Source: Hymenolepis diminuta (Eukaryota > Platyhelminthes > Cestoda > Cyclophyllidea > Hymenolepididae). From it: a stretch of DNA of 64,000 bases. Positions 1 through 13,861 of the stretch are shown piece after piece; positions within the stretch are counted from its first letter, which is position 1, and each line of letters starts with the position of its first letter. The translations under genes were made by a program, and so were the position numbers. Below the pieces are notes generated by a model. It had not been told where the DNA came from, made no database searches, and saw nothing but the letters and a program-made list of their open reading frames with translations. The stretch lies in contig CAADRB010000002.1 in assembly GCA_900708905.1 (NCBI GenBank), positions 5,629,952-5,693,951 of the forward strand. Direction: 5' to 3'.

Positions 1-3000
1 GAGAATATTCCGTTAGAGACTTCGACCCATCCTCGTACTGAGCCGACTGAGTTCATGCAGCTGTAAAGGGCACTAAATTAGTTTTCCCATCTTACATTGA
101 GATTTTCTTAGTTATTGTCTCTTATACTTTACATCAATAAGAAGAGAATGAACCAAAGGCAAAATTATGGTATTTGAAAAGTATAATCAACTAAACTAAC
201 TTTTCCTGCTTCTAAGCTATTCGTAATTATTTTACTTTTTGATCAGCTTCAAATGCTATAGTCTGTAAGGGATAGATTAGGAATGTACAAGTGTGAATTG
301 GGCTCCTGTGGGAAGCAGATAAAGGCTAAAATTCTTGTAATTTCCTTTCTCTGTTGGCATTTATTTTAAAAGCGCTTAATCCCCTCACATAGTGAATAAT
401 TGCGATTTTCGTTCGAATTTCAATTAAAATAAAAATTCTTTAGCATTATTTTTTTATTGAGCTCTTTAAATAAATGATCATGGAATATGTCCGAAACTCA
501 TTATTAAAAGGGAAATTTTCCCTTGATAACCTGAATATGCGGCGACTTTGCATCTTACTTCTCTGTTTTTATTATTGATTATTTACTCGCAATAAGTACA
601 TTGTCATAAATATGAAGTAGTGATTTTGTACTTGTTAGCTTGGCCAACTAGTAAAAATGAGAAAATATTGGCTAAATCTTTATAGATTATAACGGAAGAA
701 TTGAATGATTACAGTACTGATATTAATATCTCTTTACGAATACTGCAAATACTTTCTTTCTCACTAGCACAAACGCGGACATAATTCAACCTATGTAGAC
801 ACTGAAAGAATCAGTGTTCATAAGTCGTATATTAGTTTAATAGTGTTCCAAATTCTCCAATGAAATTAAAAATAATCGAAATAATACAAACGCATTTAGT
901 TAGTCTGTTAAAATGAAGAGACTCCAAGGGATTCAGTGCATTATACAAATAAAAGTGATATTTTAATTAAGTCATTAAAGAAACATACCTACATGTTTGC
1001 CAATTAGGATCTCACAGAATCGATGCATATCCAGTGGTGTGAATGACCAATTCTAGCCAAGAGGGATGGTAGAATGAGAGCCTCTCATCAGAGCAGCTCC
1101 AGGATACCTTCTCTCTACCAAAGTTTAGTGTTGATAACGTTTATTCCAATGAACTCGTGAAGTTTTCTTTTAGCGAAAAGTTATCATGATTGGTAGAAAT
1201 TTGTAAGTGTCCAGTAAAGTTTCCTTAAATTTTTTTGAATCCTTCGCCCCAGAAGCAATGTTTTAATAACCTGCTGTCGGCAGATCGGTCAAATAGTTTG
1301 TTTTTTCCTGAATTTTTTGAAATATATTTGATCCATATTTTAATCGGGAAATCACCGCTGGAGGCTGCTTTAGTATTTGGAAAGCCTAATAATGCCCTTT
1401 AGAGACACGGCCTTTGAGTGTGATTGACCTCCCTCTGTACTTAAATGTGCTTGTTTGTCTGTTTAATCAGTTGTAATTGAGGTATTAATAATAAAAATTA
1501 TATTCTAAATAACATAATATAATACGATGTGCTCCCACTGGGTCTTCTGGAGCTTTGTATGTAGTCCCCAACACGTTACAGCTACCAGTATAGCTTGTAA
1601 TTAATTATGGAACTTCGGTCATAATAAAGATAATTTAACACAGTTGCATAATTTAAAAACCATGTTGTGTTCAACAGTATTATTCTAAATGGATAACTTA
1701 TGTAACAGACTCACACCTGAAATCCACTCCTACAAATTCTGTAAATGCAGTTATTACTTAGACAGTTTACACTTGCTTTGGTAGTTGAAAAGTAACTAAA
1801 CTGAAAATTACATAATGGTAGCCTCATTCTAAAAATTAATTTTAAAAAAGGGCATTTTTTAAAATCTTGTCAAAGGATACCGTATAGGTAATCCAAATCG
1901 AGATTTAATATTATTTAATAAAGTGATAGATGAATGACAATAATGTACACATAACTACGAATTTTCAAAAGTTCGAATTGTCTTAATATGTTACTGTTAT
2001 GGTCTGCCTTTCTCTGTAGGATACTGCAATCAACTCTTAGATTCCTTAGGAAATTGCACTAATCACAAATACGGTAAGACAGCACCAAAATGCAAAACGA
2101 TACGAACCAACGTATATGAGAATTATTTTTGGGGAAAATATTATTTTCTTATACTTTTAAAGAGATCTCTATGATTAATGTACGCGATCACTATTAACCT
2201 TAGTAATGTGGATAACTCAAACAAATTTCAATCCTGGAATAGTATCTGAATTAAACAGTACGGGAATGAAAAATAGGATTATACGATAAGGTGCATATGT
2301 TAAAAATTTCAAGTTATTTAATTAAACTTAAAGTACCACTAATTATATTTGCGGTAATTTCTTGAACTGTTAGATTTTTGTAACCTGTCCCAAATTTAGA
2401 ATACAGAAGGCTCCTTTCTATGGGCTAACGGCTGAAATTGTGTGAAACAGTTCCTTTATCTATCAGTCCAGTAAGACCTATTACATTAATATCTGTTAGA
2501 GTAAATTGGGGCAAGCGATTTAGCGGCATTTGGTGGCTGAGTGTTTGGCCATTCCAGTCTTTACGACTGGTAAGTTAATAGCATGGGCATCCCATTTAGT
2601 GGCGACAAGCTGTCCACTTCCATTCATTTTGAAATTCTTAAGTGATTCAAAGCTTAGGCTTCATAATTTGATCACTGGATTTCTGGGTGCATTCATGTCC
2701 TCGATGCCCAATGCTTGTTGAACAGTTGATTTAATTAAATGTTTGTTCATGTCACATTGGTGTATTTGCATCTTCTTATATTAAAGTGCTTACAAATGGA
2801 ACCAGAGAAGATTTTTTCACAGTAAATAGCCTTTTAATTATACAATGAAATCAGTGACTATTTTAGCGTACCCTTTGCAAACTTTGTGATTATAAATAGT
2901 GAAGTCTGACTCTCTATACATTTCCAGAATTACTTTTAATTCGCATTTTCTATGAAAATACTTCGGTTTTTCGTACACGAAGCTGGAGTGATGTCCTTCA

Positions 3001-6000
3001 TGTTCCATGTGACGTATAATCCCCATTTGTCATGTCTAAACACGCCCATCGATTTCCCTCTTTTTATAACCGTCTTTTTTCGATTAAAAAGTACATCTTT
3101 ACCCATGTACATCCATCCTTACTCAAATGACTCATATGAAGCTATCCATGTTTTCACTCAAAAGGGAACGCGAGCATGTCAGTCACCGGCCCCTTCGCCT
3201 CCAGTTTATCTCCTCTCTTTCTCAGCATGCTCTCCTCCCTATCTCTCTCTCACTCACTTCAATCCTTGTTGTGGCTTCCCTGAATACATTTTGGTCTAAT
3301 CAACTCTTAGCGTTAGCTCTTACTTAAACAGCTACGAGTTGGTGACTGTTATTGCCGTTGTTATTTGCTAGCTGCAAACCGTTGGTTGTTATCTTAGTTC
3401 CAACAGTAGAATTTTAGTTTCTTTCGTTAGTAGTACACAAAATGCTTTTTCGGAAAAAATCAGCAATCTTGTAGCATTTGCACAAGATTACTTGAAATGA
3501 CGCCTGTCTTAATTAGAATGTTAAATATAGGCGGAAATTTGAATTATTATGTAACTTCGATTCCTTTGTTATATTTGAGTAATGAAAATATTTAAGATTC
3601 ATTATTTCAAAATAAAAATTTTTGCTTACTAAATATATAACAATTTGTTGAGATTTAACCATTCAACTTCTGATTTTCTGCTAACTGAATGAGTTTATGA
3701 ATTACTTCCAATCAAATTTATTTGAGGAAGAGGTTTTAAAATTTAAATCAAATGGAACATTTAAATCTAATTATCCAATCAATAAATTCGTTTGCCCTCA
3801 GTTGAACGCTAATTTAAAATTATGTTAGATTAAGATTATTTAAATTTGATGAAAGACTTTTGACTGATGTACAGACAATTCTAGTTTAAAAGACTGCAGC
3901 AGAAGGATAAATTGATACGATTTCACCCTTTTCGATAAACCAAAGTTCACTTACAATTATAAAAATAAGCAAGCCAATTCGAATATTTTTTTAAGTATTG
4001 GGAAGACTTAAACTTTCTCAGCAAAAAATATTTTTCGAACATTTAAAAGTTATTTAAAGACGGGCTTTACGATCCACGATATAATAAGGACATAATTTAA
4101 GGTCCCAATCAGAACAGCAATAAGCAATTTATGTCTGAAATAAAAATATCATTTTGGAAAAATGAGAAAAATTTTGGTGAGGTTTTTTTCTTACAATGTG
4201 CATTTTATTTCATATTTCTCAGTTCCTTATTAGATCATAATTTACTAATTGTATTGATTTTACGTAACTGAAGTGTGTTTGGTGAGTGATAAAGAAAATG
4301 TTTTTTTGGTGATAGTTGAATTTATGTGCATTAAGTTAAATAGTTAAATGTGAACATCGTGATTAATTTTTCTTTTAGAAGTTTATTTAAGGGGTATCGA
4401 AGATTCGTGATTCGAATTTGTGAAAAGTACTGTTCAACTGGTGAAATATTCACAATTGCCATTACATTTTAATCATTAAATGTTTGCATTTTATAGAAAA
4501 ACTGGACTAAATTGAGAATGTTATACGGAAAGATAAATAGGGACAGAAGGTTTTCCTTTCGCTATCTCTTCTCAGGTAAATTATACTGGCGATAACCTTA
4601 AAGAATTTAATAATTCTAGTGTCTCCTGAACATTAACTAGTGCCTGTATTATATCATACTTTACATGAATTTTTTCATAGAACTCATGTATCATACCATC
4701 ATCATATATTTACATAACACCTTCTTTCACTCAAATAAAGATATCTTGCGAGGGGCCGTTTAATAGCTGAAGCACCGGCAAATAGGCGCCTTCTTATCAA
4801 TCCTTCGAAATAAAATGGTATCCCAAAATTAACCAATGCTATTTCGATCACCATTATTCTCATTATACTTGAACAATGGGCACCATATTTGAATAGAGAT
4901 TGTTACAATTTTGGTTTTTAATTGATTCCTTCCTTAGGAATTTCACAATTTTGCTTGATTGGTTGATTGTTAATCAGGAGAGGCTGACTCACATATGTGC
5001 AATATACGCAACAAACGACAAATCGGAAAGCTATGTTCACTTTTACAAATCTTCGCACAACAGCACACCAGCTAGTTTGGAGATCTGGTCACGAAACCTA
5101 GGCAGATAAACGCAAACTAGTCAGAACATCTGTGAGTTTTAATCGTGTCTACTTTCTTCATTTTTCCTATTTAATAAATGGCACTATTACCTAAATATTT
5201 AATGAATTAAAATTGATTTATATGAAAGTATTCTAATCAGCAAAATTTTGTAGATAAAGAAAAGCAGTTTTCATATTTATTTGACGTTGGTTTCAATGCT
5301 CTTCTTTTCAAATTGATTTCCACATATTTTTGTCAGAAGCACTTGTTTTTGGAAATTCGGCAAGAAATCAAAACATTGTTCATTTGTATTAAAGTATTTT
5401 TTTTATTTGGTACTCATTAAAATCGACAAAAATAATAAAAATTCAAAACAAACGTACAAAATTTATTTTTCAGGTCAGCACAAACTTTTATACTAATCAT
5501 TGTTCATCTTTGTTTCAATTAGTGCAATCACAGAATATGTTTAATCATGTGTAGAATTTAAAATATGAAACATGCAGAAATTCGGTCATTTTGTTAAATT
5601 TTGCATTTTTAAGCAAATCGATTTTTGTTGAAAATACTCATACAATTTGAAAACACGAAATTCATTGTTTATGATTACTACGTGGATGACATTTATTTTA
5701 CAAGCATGATGTTTAATATTATTTTATCCTTTTATTTGTCGTAAAGTAATCACTTTCCATCATTTCTCTGTAGTGACACAATTTAATTAGATGCTTTTTA
5801 ACATTCAGGATCAACTATATCCAGGAGAAATCGTGTCAAGTGCTTTCGCGTTTTTAAAGTTAATATGTTGAACGATTGCTGAAAACAATCATTCTTTTCT
5901 AGATTAGTTTTTGTCTTCCGTGGAAGGTACTAAAAATGATTCACCTTAAATAAATAACAAACTGTATGACAGCATGCGATAACTTCAATCCTCATCTAGA

Positions 6001-7700
6001 TAGTTGTATGTACAAAAAATTCCCTCTACATTTAGTGGTTTATCGATTTTCGCTGTTATTTAAAAATATACTCCACCAAGTTAGTTTTCAACAAAAATTT
6101 CAAAAGAATGCTACGTCCTAGCACTTTTCACCATTAAAATTTCCTGTCACCGACACTATCCCACTTCGGTTTTGTGATATATGAGTTCATGTAGTTGAGA
6201 AGGGTGCCGGCTTAGTTATTTTTTCTCCATCTTCTAAGCCAGTGCTTTTTACATTATATATGAATATTAAGAATGATGCGTTACTAACCCCAAGGAAATA
6301 TAGTTAAAATATTTTGCTTTTCACCCATTAAGATTGCATGTGAAGTGTATCCATGACAGACATTTATTGTAAATGATGTGATGTAAAACAAACATGAAAA
6401 TTTTTATTATAATAAGTAAAAATATTGATGAGAATATTTCACCGTCTTTAATATTCATGGTTTCAAATAAATTAACATTAAATAAGTTGTTGGATTTTGC
6501 ACGGCAAAATTTTTGATAAATATTATAACTTTTAATCATGCAGTCAGGGAGAAGTATATCGCGAGTTTGTTGAGTATAAATGAGCAAATTAAAATGCTAA
6601 AGCTGTCGAAATTTTGCTTGATTATTCAAAAATGATGTTCTTAAATGCTTACATTATTATTAGGAATCTAGATTAATTCATTCGATCGGGCAAAGAATGA
6701 CATTGCACGAATTTACATATTACTTTCCGTCTCATTTTCGAACAAATGGGGAAAAATTGAGCATATTCAAGGTCAATTTTATTTACACTAATATTAATTG
6801 AGGTAAACATTACATTATTAATTATAAGTGAAGTTCAGTTTACTGATGAAGCACAAAAGTATTTTATAGTGGAAAGCGAAAAAATGACACAAATTCTATA
6901 AAAAAGATTACTAGTTGCGTCATTATATCTATAAATATTTTTCTATACTGTATTAGTCAGTAATTATTTTAGAGAGGAAAAAGGTTACGCATCTTTTAAT
7001 TCATTCAGATATATATTTTTATGAAATTTCAAGTTGTCTATTGTTGCATAGCATTTATTTACATCCTAACCCAAAAAATTGTCTTCGATGTTAGTTTTGT
7101 CCTTAATTTTAATAAAATGGCATAAAAGCAAAATTTTTAATTTACCACAGTGCTAAATTGAATTGATTGGAAAGAATAAAAGTGGGATATTTTATTTAAA
7201 TCGTTTGTTAACGATGTCTGAATGCCTGTTTTTACACTAAACTTTAAATACGAACGAACTGAAACAATTGTAAGCTGGCGAGCAGATCATTTGTTATCAA
7301 CATATCAGAGATATAATCTCAGCATAATGTTTGAGTTCTCAAATCTTTACTTATATATTATATCTATTCCATATTTATATAGTAAGAGCTTTTATTCCCC
7401 TAAATGTGGATTTTCTTTTTCGAAGGGCTAAAACGCCTATCGTCAGCAGTATGACAATTATCTAAAAATAAGAAAATCAGATATGAAAATTTTGTAAGTC
7501 ATGGCAGATAATACAACACATCGAGTGATTTCTGAGCAAGCTAGTGAATGAGTAATCCTAGATGAGCTTAATAAAATAGTTAATTGAGATTTGTCATCAT
7601 TTACTACTGAACGATTTTCAATAGTATTTTCTTGCATAGGCTGTTACTTCCTAATGGGGTGGGTTTTGGAGCTATATTACAAAGTACAATTAGGATTAAC
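1..7700. other. AT-rich non-coding stretch, no gene seen
   Basis: No exon, RNA gene or convincing coding relic was recognised. The open frames here are short, many lack an ATG, and none shows a domain. Two repeat fragments are visible. About 1060-1140 resembles 28555-28620 (shared core CAGGATACCTTC and flanking GGTAGAATG). About 2490-2745 has the 3' end of dispersed repeat R1. About 3150-3290 is a pyrimidine-rich patch. A distal regulatory role cannot be excluded. Confidence 0.6.
2490..2745 (+). repeat. Dispersed repeat R1, diverged copy
   Basis: Starts near GGGGCAAGCGATTTAGCGG and ends near GATGCCCAATGCTTGTTGAA. This resembles the end of the better R1 copies, where a similar string (CCAATGCCTGTTGAATGGTTG-like) is found. 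It is the weakest of the R1 assignments because the middle does not align well by eye. Confidence 0.4.
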
Positions 7701-7908
7701 TGATTTACGATCTACAAGCCGATATTCTAATCTGGAAGAATGAAAAAACAAGTTCTCGTTGTTATTAGCGAAAACTGATTCAAGTTCAATTTGAACTGCG
7801 TACAGTCTGCTTCTTTCTATAAATCATTCCATTGGAGATTCTTCATGAAGTTTTAATGAGCCGCCGTCCAGAGGTCATCGAGTATAATTTCCAACTTTCT
7901 TAGTATGA
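7701..7908 (-). repeat. LTR of decayed retrotransposon (3' LTR, minus orientation)
   Basis: Direct repeat of 9201-9414. Shared strings include AAGCCGATAT, AAAACAAGTTC-like, TTGTT and TTTGAACT. Read on the minus strand, both copies start with T-ATA-TA-like sequence and end at or next to CA. A purine tract (7909-7924, minus strand) lies immediately upstream, as expected for a 3' LTR. The copies are clearly diverged, so the insertion is old. No target-site duplication was found. Confidence 0.6.
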
Positions 7909-7924
7909 TTCCCTCCTCTTTTTC
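7909..7924 (-). other. Polypurine tract of the LTR element
   Basis: On the minus strand this is an uninterrupted run of A and G (GAAAAAGAGGAGGGAA) ending exactly where LTR similarity begins. Plus-strand priming in LTR retrotransposons uses such a tract. Purine-rich sequence continues on the gag side to about 7970. Confidence 0.5.
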
Positions 7925-8157
7925 ATGGGACCTGTCCTTTTCCTTCCTCTTTCTTCGGGACGTTTTCTTTCGATGTCTGAAATAGGACACTACATTCGCC
8001 CTTGGCTTCGAAGGAAGATCTCTATTCCCTGTTATCCGATAGTATTCACTTCTGACACCGATTTCGATTCAACGATTATCACAGGATGCTGCTTCCTATT
8101 CTCCCCTTCTTTCTGCTCCACTTTGTAACACGTTCGTGGGGATTCTTTTGAGGAGCT

Positions 8158-9045
8158 TCATTCCGCTTCATTCTGCTTCATATCCTTCTTCGACCTGGCT
8201 ATTGATTCTGTCACCGGACTGGCTGTCGCCTCAATCGTTTGAGTGACGTGTTTCATTCTGAATTTGGATTTCGTTCGGCATATCGTTTCCTTATGTCCTT
8301 GTTTGCTACACAAGTAGCAAGTATGGCGTTTGCACGAACAAGAGTGAACAGAATGCAGACCACTACAAGCCAGTATTCAGTTAGGGTTTTTCGAATAGAA
8401 AACATGTTCTGGGATACAGGTTCACCAGAAATTCCACCAACATAATCGTACTCACGAGGTTCCTTCTGACTCATGACACTGCTGCACTTGAAATCAAATT
8501 TTCTGCATTCATTAGGAAAATCCTCTGGTGTAATGTTATCACTTGCTTTGATCATTGTAAGGAATCGAAAACAGACATGGGTTGGACAAAGTTCTCGAAG
8601 ATCACTCAAAAAAGGCAAACATTTGAAATGATCCCTCGAAATAGCACGAAGATCAGGGAGACCGAAAGGTACCATTGAGACAGCTAGCGTAGATCATCCA
8701 GTTTTGGTCTTACTTTCAAGGGAAAGACAATTAAATTCACTAGAATTTCGACCCAATAATCGGGAGAGAATTAGTATACCTTCGTCAAAATTAAGATTCG
8801 AAATGATCCTGGCATGGATGAAATCTTTGAGCCTTTCATTTTCAGCCGTTACTAGCCTCTGTAATAGCAGTCTAACATTTACATCACCTAGGTTATCAGC
8901 AAGACAGTTTCGGAAAATGCCTTCACACTCATCAAATCAGTTAGCAAAAAATTTGATCTGCTTCTGGGGTCACAGAACACGTGGAACGGGAGAAACTGTG
9001 GATGGTTTGTGCAAGGAAATATGTAGTGTTTCACTTTCATGTTCG
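8158..9045 (-). pseudogene. Retrotransposon gag relic with zinc knuckle
   Basis: Decayed capsid/nucleocapsid gene of an LTR retrotransposon, probably Ty3/gypsy class and similar to gags common in flatworms and other invertebrates. Read on the minus strand, the capsid region begins near 9045. It continues through a segment with FDECEGIFRN and LLLQRLVTAENERL (about 8870-8930), then a different frame holding the FKCLPFLSDL and NECRKFDFK stretches (about 8490-8640). A third frame contains a perfect CX2CX4HX4C knuckle (CYLCSKQGHKETIC) at 8278-8319 and ends at a TGA at 8158-8160. At least two frame changes and several stops separate these parts, so no intact protein is encoded. No protease, reverse transcriptase or integrase follows before the LTR. 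The class assignment rests on recalled family patterns. The zinc knuckle and the flanking LTRs are read directly. Confidence 0.75.
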
Positions 9046-9185
9046 TAACTTTAGAAAACTATTCTTGCAACACAGTAGGATTTCTTTAGATTTCTTTCTT
9101 TTTCTTCGTTCTTCTCCAGGATGAGTTCAAATTTAACAATATTAGGCGTCCTTTTTTATAAATATCCAAATTTTGAGTTTCTTCT

Positions 9186-9200
9186 AACCTTTCGCCACCA
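9186..9200 (-). other. Putative primer-binding site
   Basis: Read on the minus strand, TGGTGGCGAA begins directly after the inner end of the LTR at 9201 and lies between LTR and gag, as a tRNA primer-binding site should. The matching tRNA was not identified. Confidence 0.4.
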
Positions 9201-9414
9201 ATTTTTGCAATCTTAAAGCCGATATCCCAGTCAGAGAAGAAAGAAAACACAAGTTCGCATTGTTCTCATTGTTCCAGTTCCTTTTGAACTATTTACAACG
9301 CAAACAGTTTTTAGGGTAGGTGTTAGATTCACTGGAAATGGGAAGAAAACGTGGAGCGAAATATTAGTTCTGTCGAGGGAGAGTACCGAATAATTAATCC
9401 TAATTATATTATCA
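9201..9414 (-). repeat. LTR of decayed retrotransposon (5' LTR, minus orientation)
   Basis: Partner of 7701-7908. On the minus strand it starts TGATAATATAATTAGG and runs about 210 bp to the primer-binding site. The similar length (208 and 214 bp) and the flanking PPT and PBS support LTR identity even though the copies are strongly diverged. Confidence 0.6.
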
Positions 9415-12400
9415 CCTCGACAAAATGCGATAAATCCAAGTCCGCTTTTTTAAACAAGAAAAAATCATAACCAAGTGCCTTTCATCTAAATTAAATTTTC
9501 ATAATATATTAAAATTTCGTAAATTTTATTAAGATGGATTCGTTTAGATCTTCATTTTCCTAATATATCAATAATTTCCCGTGATTTATCTTTTTCGAAC
9601 TTTCATAGGTTAGAAGGCAAATTATCCAAAAACCTAAATTCATCTTTTGCTTCTTAAATAATTAAATCTAACAAAAGATTCATAATGGGTGATAAATTAA
9701 TAAAAACCACTCAGTTATGAAGTTGAATTTAAAAAGATATATCCGTAACCTTTTACGTTTTCTTAATGTTTTAGATTTCCGTAAATACTCTAATAAAAAG
9801 ATGATTTATTTATCCCGGGCAAAGCAGAATTTACTAAGGAAAATAGAAATTTTTGACTAGAAAGGAAGTGAACCATACTACTACTATTGTATGAAGTATA
9901 TAAGAGGTAATTATATATTTACCATCACATAAGATACTTAATTGCATGCCTTAGCTCCTTTTCCCCTTCTATCTATCATATCGACATAATAACATTTAAA
10001 ATAATAACATTGGACTTTAAATCAAAAGGTCTTATTATCTCTAGTTTTCTTAACTAGTTTTGGTATTGTTTTCTCTTTAATCTTCTCATGGTTCGAGATA
10101 TACGGAATTTATCCCTGTCTGATAATACAATTGCAAAATCTTTTTTAAATCTCGCTCCCATACTCCTATATAAAAGAAATCAGTACTACTGTATGCGAGG
10201 TATAATGCTGTCAATGCCTGCCCTTCAATAAACGAGTTTCTGAGTTTTAGGTGCAAATCTTAGAGCTCGCTCAAGCTTGACAACTCATCGCGAGTGCTTT
10301 TCTCAATTTATTTTCTTCCCTTGCCCACCCTGGTAGCGAACTCAGACAAACACTGATTCACCAGTGCACGAACTTCAAAAATTTATAATTCATTTTTTGT
10401 GGCCAGTGTGGCTTTAAGAAGTAATTTTACTACTGAATGAATGAATTTGTACTCCAAATTAAATCAAATTTTGCTTTAAAGAATATTATTATTATTATCA
10501 AATAAAAATACAAAATAAATTTATTGAATTTTACACCATAATTCCTTAAAATTGTTATTTCATAATCGTATGATATATACACAGTAGAAAGTAAGCTAAT
10601 TTCATTTGTTCAAGATATTAAAACCTCAAGACGAATAAAAGACGGACTTCAAAATCAGGACCGTCGCTCCTTAATTCAAACCATCATATTCATGATTTGA
10701 ACCTAAAAATCAAACAGGGAAATAATTTTTTAAATTCATCACTTGTGTTTAATAGCTCACGCATGTTGTGAGACGTGGTTTCTCATATGAATTTCCTTTT
10801 ATTTTAAAGATAACTTTACAAAATCCAATAGCTTTCATCCCCAATGGGATGTATTTTACGATCACTTAAACAACAGAGAGCCGTCAGTGTTTTTATTGAC
10901 TGGGAACGACCAAAGCTCTCCTATTCCTATTATTGGTAGAGAGATCCAAGAAAGTGTGGTTAAAAATATCAGTTTTATTAATTTAGTTATTTATAAAGAC
11001 CAATTCATCTTTACATGATCAATTTAAAAGACAATCGTACGCCTCTTTTAAATATTTTGCCCATTTATAGTAAAAATTTTGCAATTTTTAATTGTGGTAA
11101 GCAACTGAAATTGGTTAAGAGGAAGCCCAATGGATGATAAAGGGGAGGGGGTCAAAAGAGGCTGAGAGAAATGTCAAGGTATCAATGAATCTTACCTCAT
11201 TAGCATTTTGGATTCAGGTTGTACAACATTTACTAAATGGGTACTTCCCACTCCAAAATTCAAATTTCATGATTCGTTCAATGAATTGCAGCAAATGTTT
11301 GTCTACAATGTTTTGTGCCTATTGACTGGTAATGTTTAATAAAAAAAAGGTCAATACTCCTGCACCCTTCCGTTCTTCCCTTGAATGAGTGAGAAGATAA
11401 AATTTTCTTACATGTGATTCCTCATCTTACAGTTTAAATAAACATCTTAATTATTTTTAAATTATATCAACACTTTCCGTTTATTTCAACTGTGCAAATA
11501 ATCGGTTAAGAGGTTTTATATAAAAATTCATTAAAGTAGATAATAAATGCATTTTAAATCCTTTCGACATAAACCTAGATGCTACAAATAACCAGTTATT
11601 TTTACCAAAATTTTCTAATTGGATATGTCCATGTAAAATGGCCACTTTAGAAAAAATAATAAATTCCCAGATAATAACGGTACAATTTCATGATGAATAA
11701 AAATAATATTTATCCGCACAATTTTAGGGGAAAATTAACTACTAGAGAAAAACTGCCTCGATTCTTTGCCTTCCTCTATTTACTTCGCCCCTCAAATAAT
11801 TTCTTATCCCACTGGAACTGAAACGAATATTAGAGTAAAGGCAGTCTTAAATTAAATAAAATACAGATTTAATTTCTTGTTTAGGTGACCTGTTTAATAT
11901 TAAAATACATGAGAATTGGTCTCCACTTATCGTCCTCAACCGTATTTTGCCTAAATGGCCAATTCTGATGTTATTTTGTAAATACGAAGTATAAGATCCG
12001 TAAATACGCTATAGACATGGTCTTGATGACTGAAGTTTTAGTATTTAGCATTTAATTTATACTTGTGAATATTTTTCTCTAAATCTCTTACACACACATC
12101 TACGAAATTGCATATTACTATCTGCATCCCAAAGCTTTCCCCTTAATCACATTTTAAAATTGCCAGTTTTATTTAAATATTTGACTGATTATCTCTCTTC
12201 AAATAGGGAATTTATCATAATCAAATAAATATGAGCTTAAATTGCGAATTGTGGTGCAGGACCGACCGAGTAAAGTATACTCAAGAACCTACGGAATGGA
12301 TTTTATTTTTGGAACAACAGAACATGAAATTATGTCTAGTTAGAAAATGTGTATAACCTGAATCCAGAAATCACAAGAAGGAACGCTTTTTTGAAAAATT

Positions 12401-13620
12401 AATTTTATTCTCAGTTTCTACCAAATACTCGTCCTTTCACTCTAAGTTAGTAACTCTAATACTTTTCAAACGTGTCTTCTATGATTATAAATGCAAAATT
12501 TGTTGTCATGTCATGGGTACTAATAATAATAATGAATAAGCAAGCTGTTACCTTCTATACAACTGAGTCAACGCAGATATTTTCGACAAGAATGTTCTAG
12601 AGTGAAATTATATCTGAATATAGAATATAATGACATTTTTATTTCTTTTATTAAATGTTTTGATGGAAAATTTTAAAAATTCTGATTTAAATTTGCTATG
12701 AATGTGGTTCCTTTTAAAGGCTACTTTAATATTAATAGTTAAAACTTGTGAGTACATCGTTTTATCATTTTTGTATTAAATATTTAACTTAGGTAATAAA
12801 AGATATCAATAATTAAATTTATATTACTATTGTTATATCCTATATCTTTTGTAAGAAAGAAAAACTGACGGGGAAAAATTTATGGTACAGATTTGTTATT
12901 TGACGGTTTACCGAGTTTCACCCAAACAACAACTTTTTCTGAGCTGGATTTAAAAATAACAACGATTCGAGATTTTTGTTTTATAATAAGGCACATAGAT
13001 TAACTAATAACCAACACTTGGACTTCAAGATCGAATAATTACCGCAACCGATCAATTAAAATGGCCCATTTTCTAACTCACCACAATTAATGCAGTTGCA
13101 GACATCATTTGGGTATGAAATGAACTAGTGAATTTTATGGTCTCTATTTCAGCATTATGAAAAAATTCTTATTTTGATTTTCTCTCAGAGGGCTAAATTG
13201 GGTTTTAATAAGGGCAGTATAGGATATCAGAGGTATTAAAACCAAATTTCGAGTTTACTTAGTAATTTCAAATAATAAAATGTCATGTTGCACAGTCTTT
13301 ATTAAAGAAAGACGCATTACCTTACCAAACACAAGATTAAAAAAGATACTACTTTGGATTTCTTATTGAAAAATGAATTAGTTCTTGATCACCAAAAGTT
13401 TGCAGAGTAAAACTTCCAAAACAGCAATCGACTTGAGTAACTTTTTCAACTTTGCCGCTTATTAACGATACATAGCATAAATAAGAATCGACAATAGAAC
13501 TAAATATTAAGAAGGTGATGCAGAATTAGCAATATATTTATTAACGTTTTTAGATTAAATTAACTTGCTTTCGGAGAGAGAAATTAACTTGCATCGCCAT
13601 GAAAATCAGGATAATCTGAA
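9415..13620. other. Non-coding interval upstream of RASSF
   Basis: AT-rich, with no gene recognised. It contains one good R1 repeat copy at about 11070-11340. The rest shows nothing beyond short A/T runs and small ATAAT repeats. Confidence 0.6.
11070..11340 (+). repeat. Dispersed repeat R1
   Basis: One of the two best preserved copies. It starts TTTTGCAATTTTTAATTGTG, continues AAGCAACTGAAATTGGTT, and shares with 37105-37400 blocks such as GGTATCAA, TGGATTC-GG-TGTACA, TTTCATGATT and GCAGCAAATG. Open frames inside it are incidental. Confidence 0.7.
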
Positions 13621-13700
13621 AGCTTCCCGGAAGATAAAAATTAGGGAATTGCCGTGTTACCTGATTGGCTCACGCTTGTCACTATCATTCTGATTCGACA
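13621..13700 (+). promoter_or_regulatory. Promoter-like sequence of the RASSF gene
   Basis: Lies about 160-240 bp before the proposed start codon. It contains an ETS-type core CCGGAAG near 13627 and CTGATTGGCT at 13661-13670, a perfect inverted NF-Y (CCAAT) box. ETS plus CCAAT without an obvious TATA is typical of housekeeping-type animal promoters. The transcription start was not located and a further 5' exon is possible. Confidence 0.35.
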
Positions 13701-13861
13701 GAAACTGCTAGCACTCTGTTGTACGCGTTGGATCAAGACAAGAGATAAAGCGTACGGCAATTACTTTTCTTTCTTGCCCACAATAGCACTACCCTTAATT
13801 CTACCCGCTCTGTTAAACCAAGAGACCCCAAGAGATGAAGTAAAGTGCAAAATGAAACCCC

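Noticed and set aside
8704..9048. 114-codon plus-strand frame
   Set aside because: Antisense to the gag relic. The minus strand gives recognisable gag sequence.
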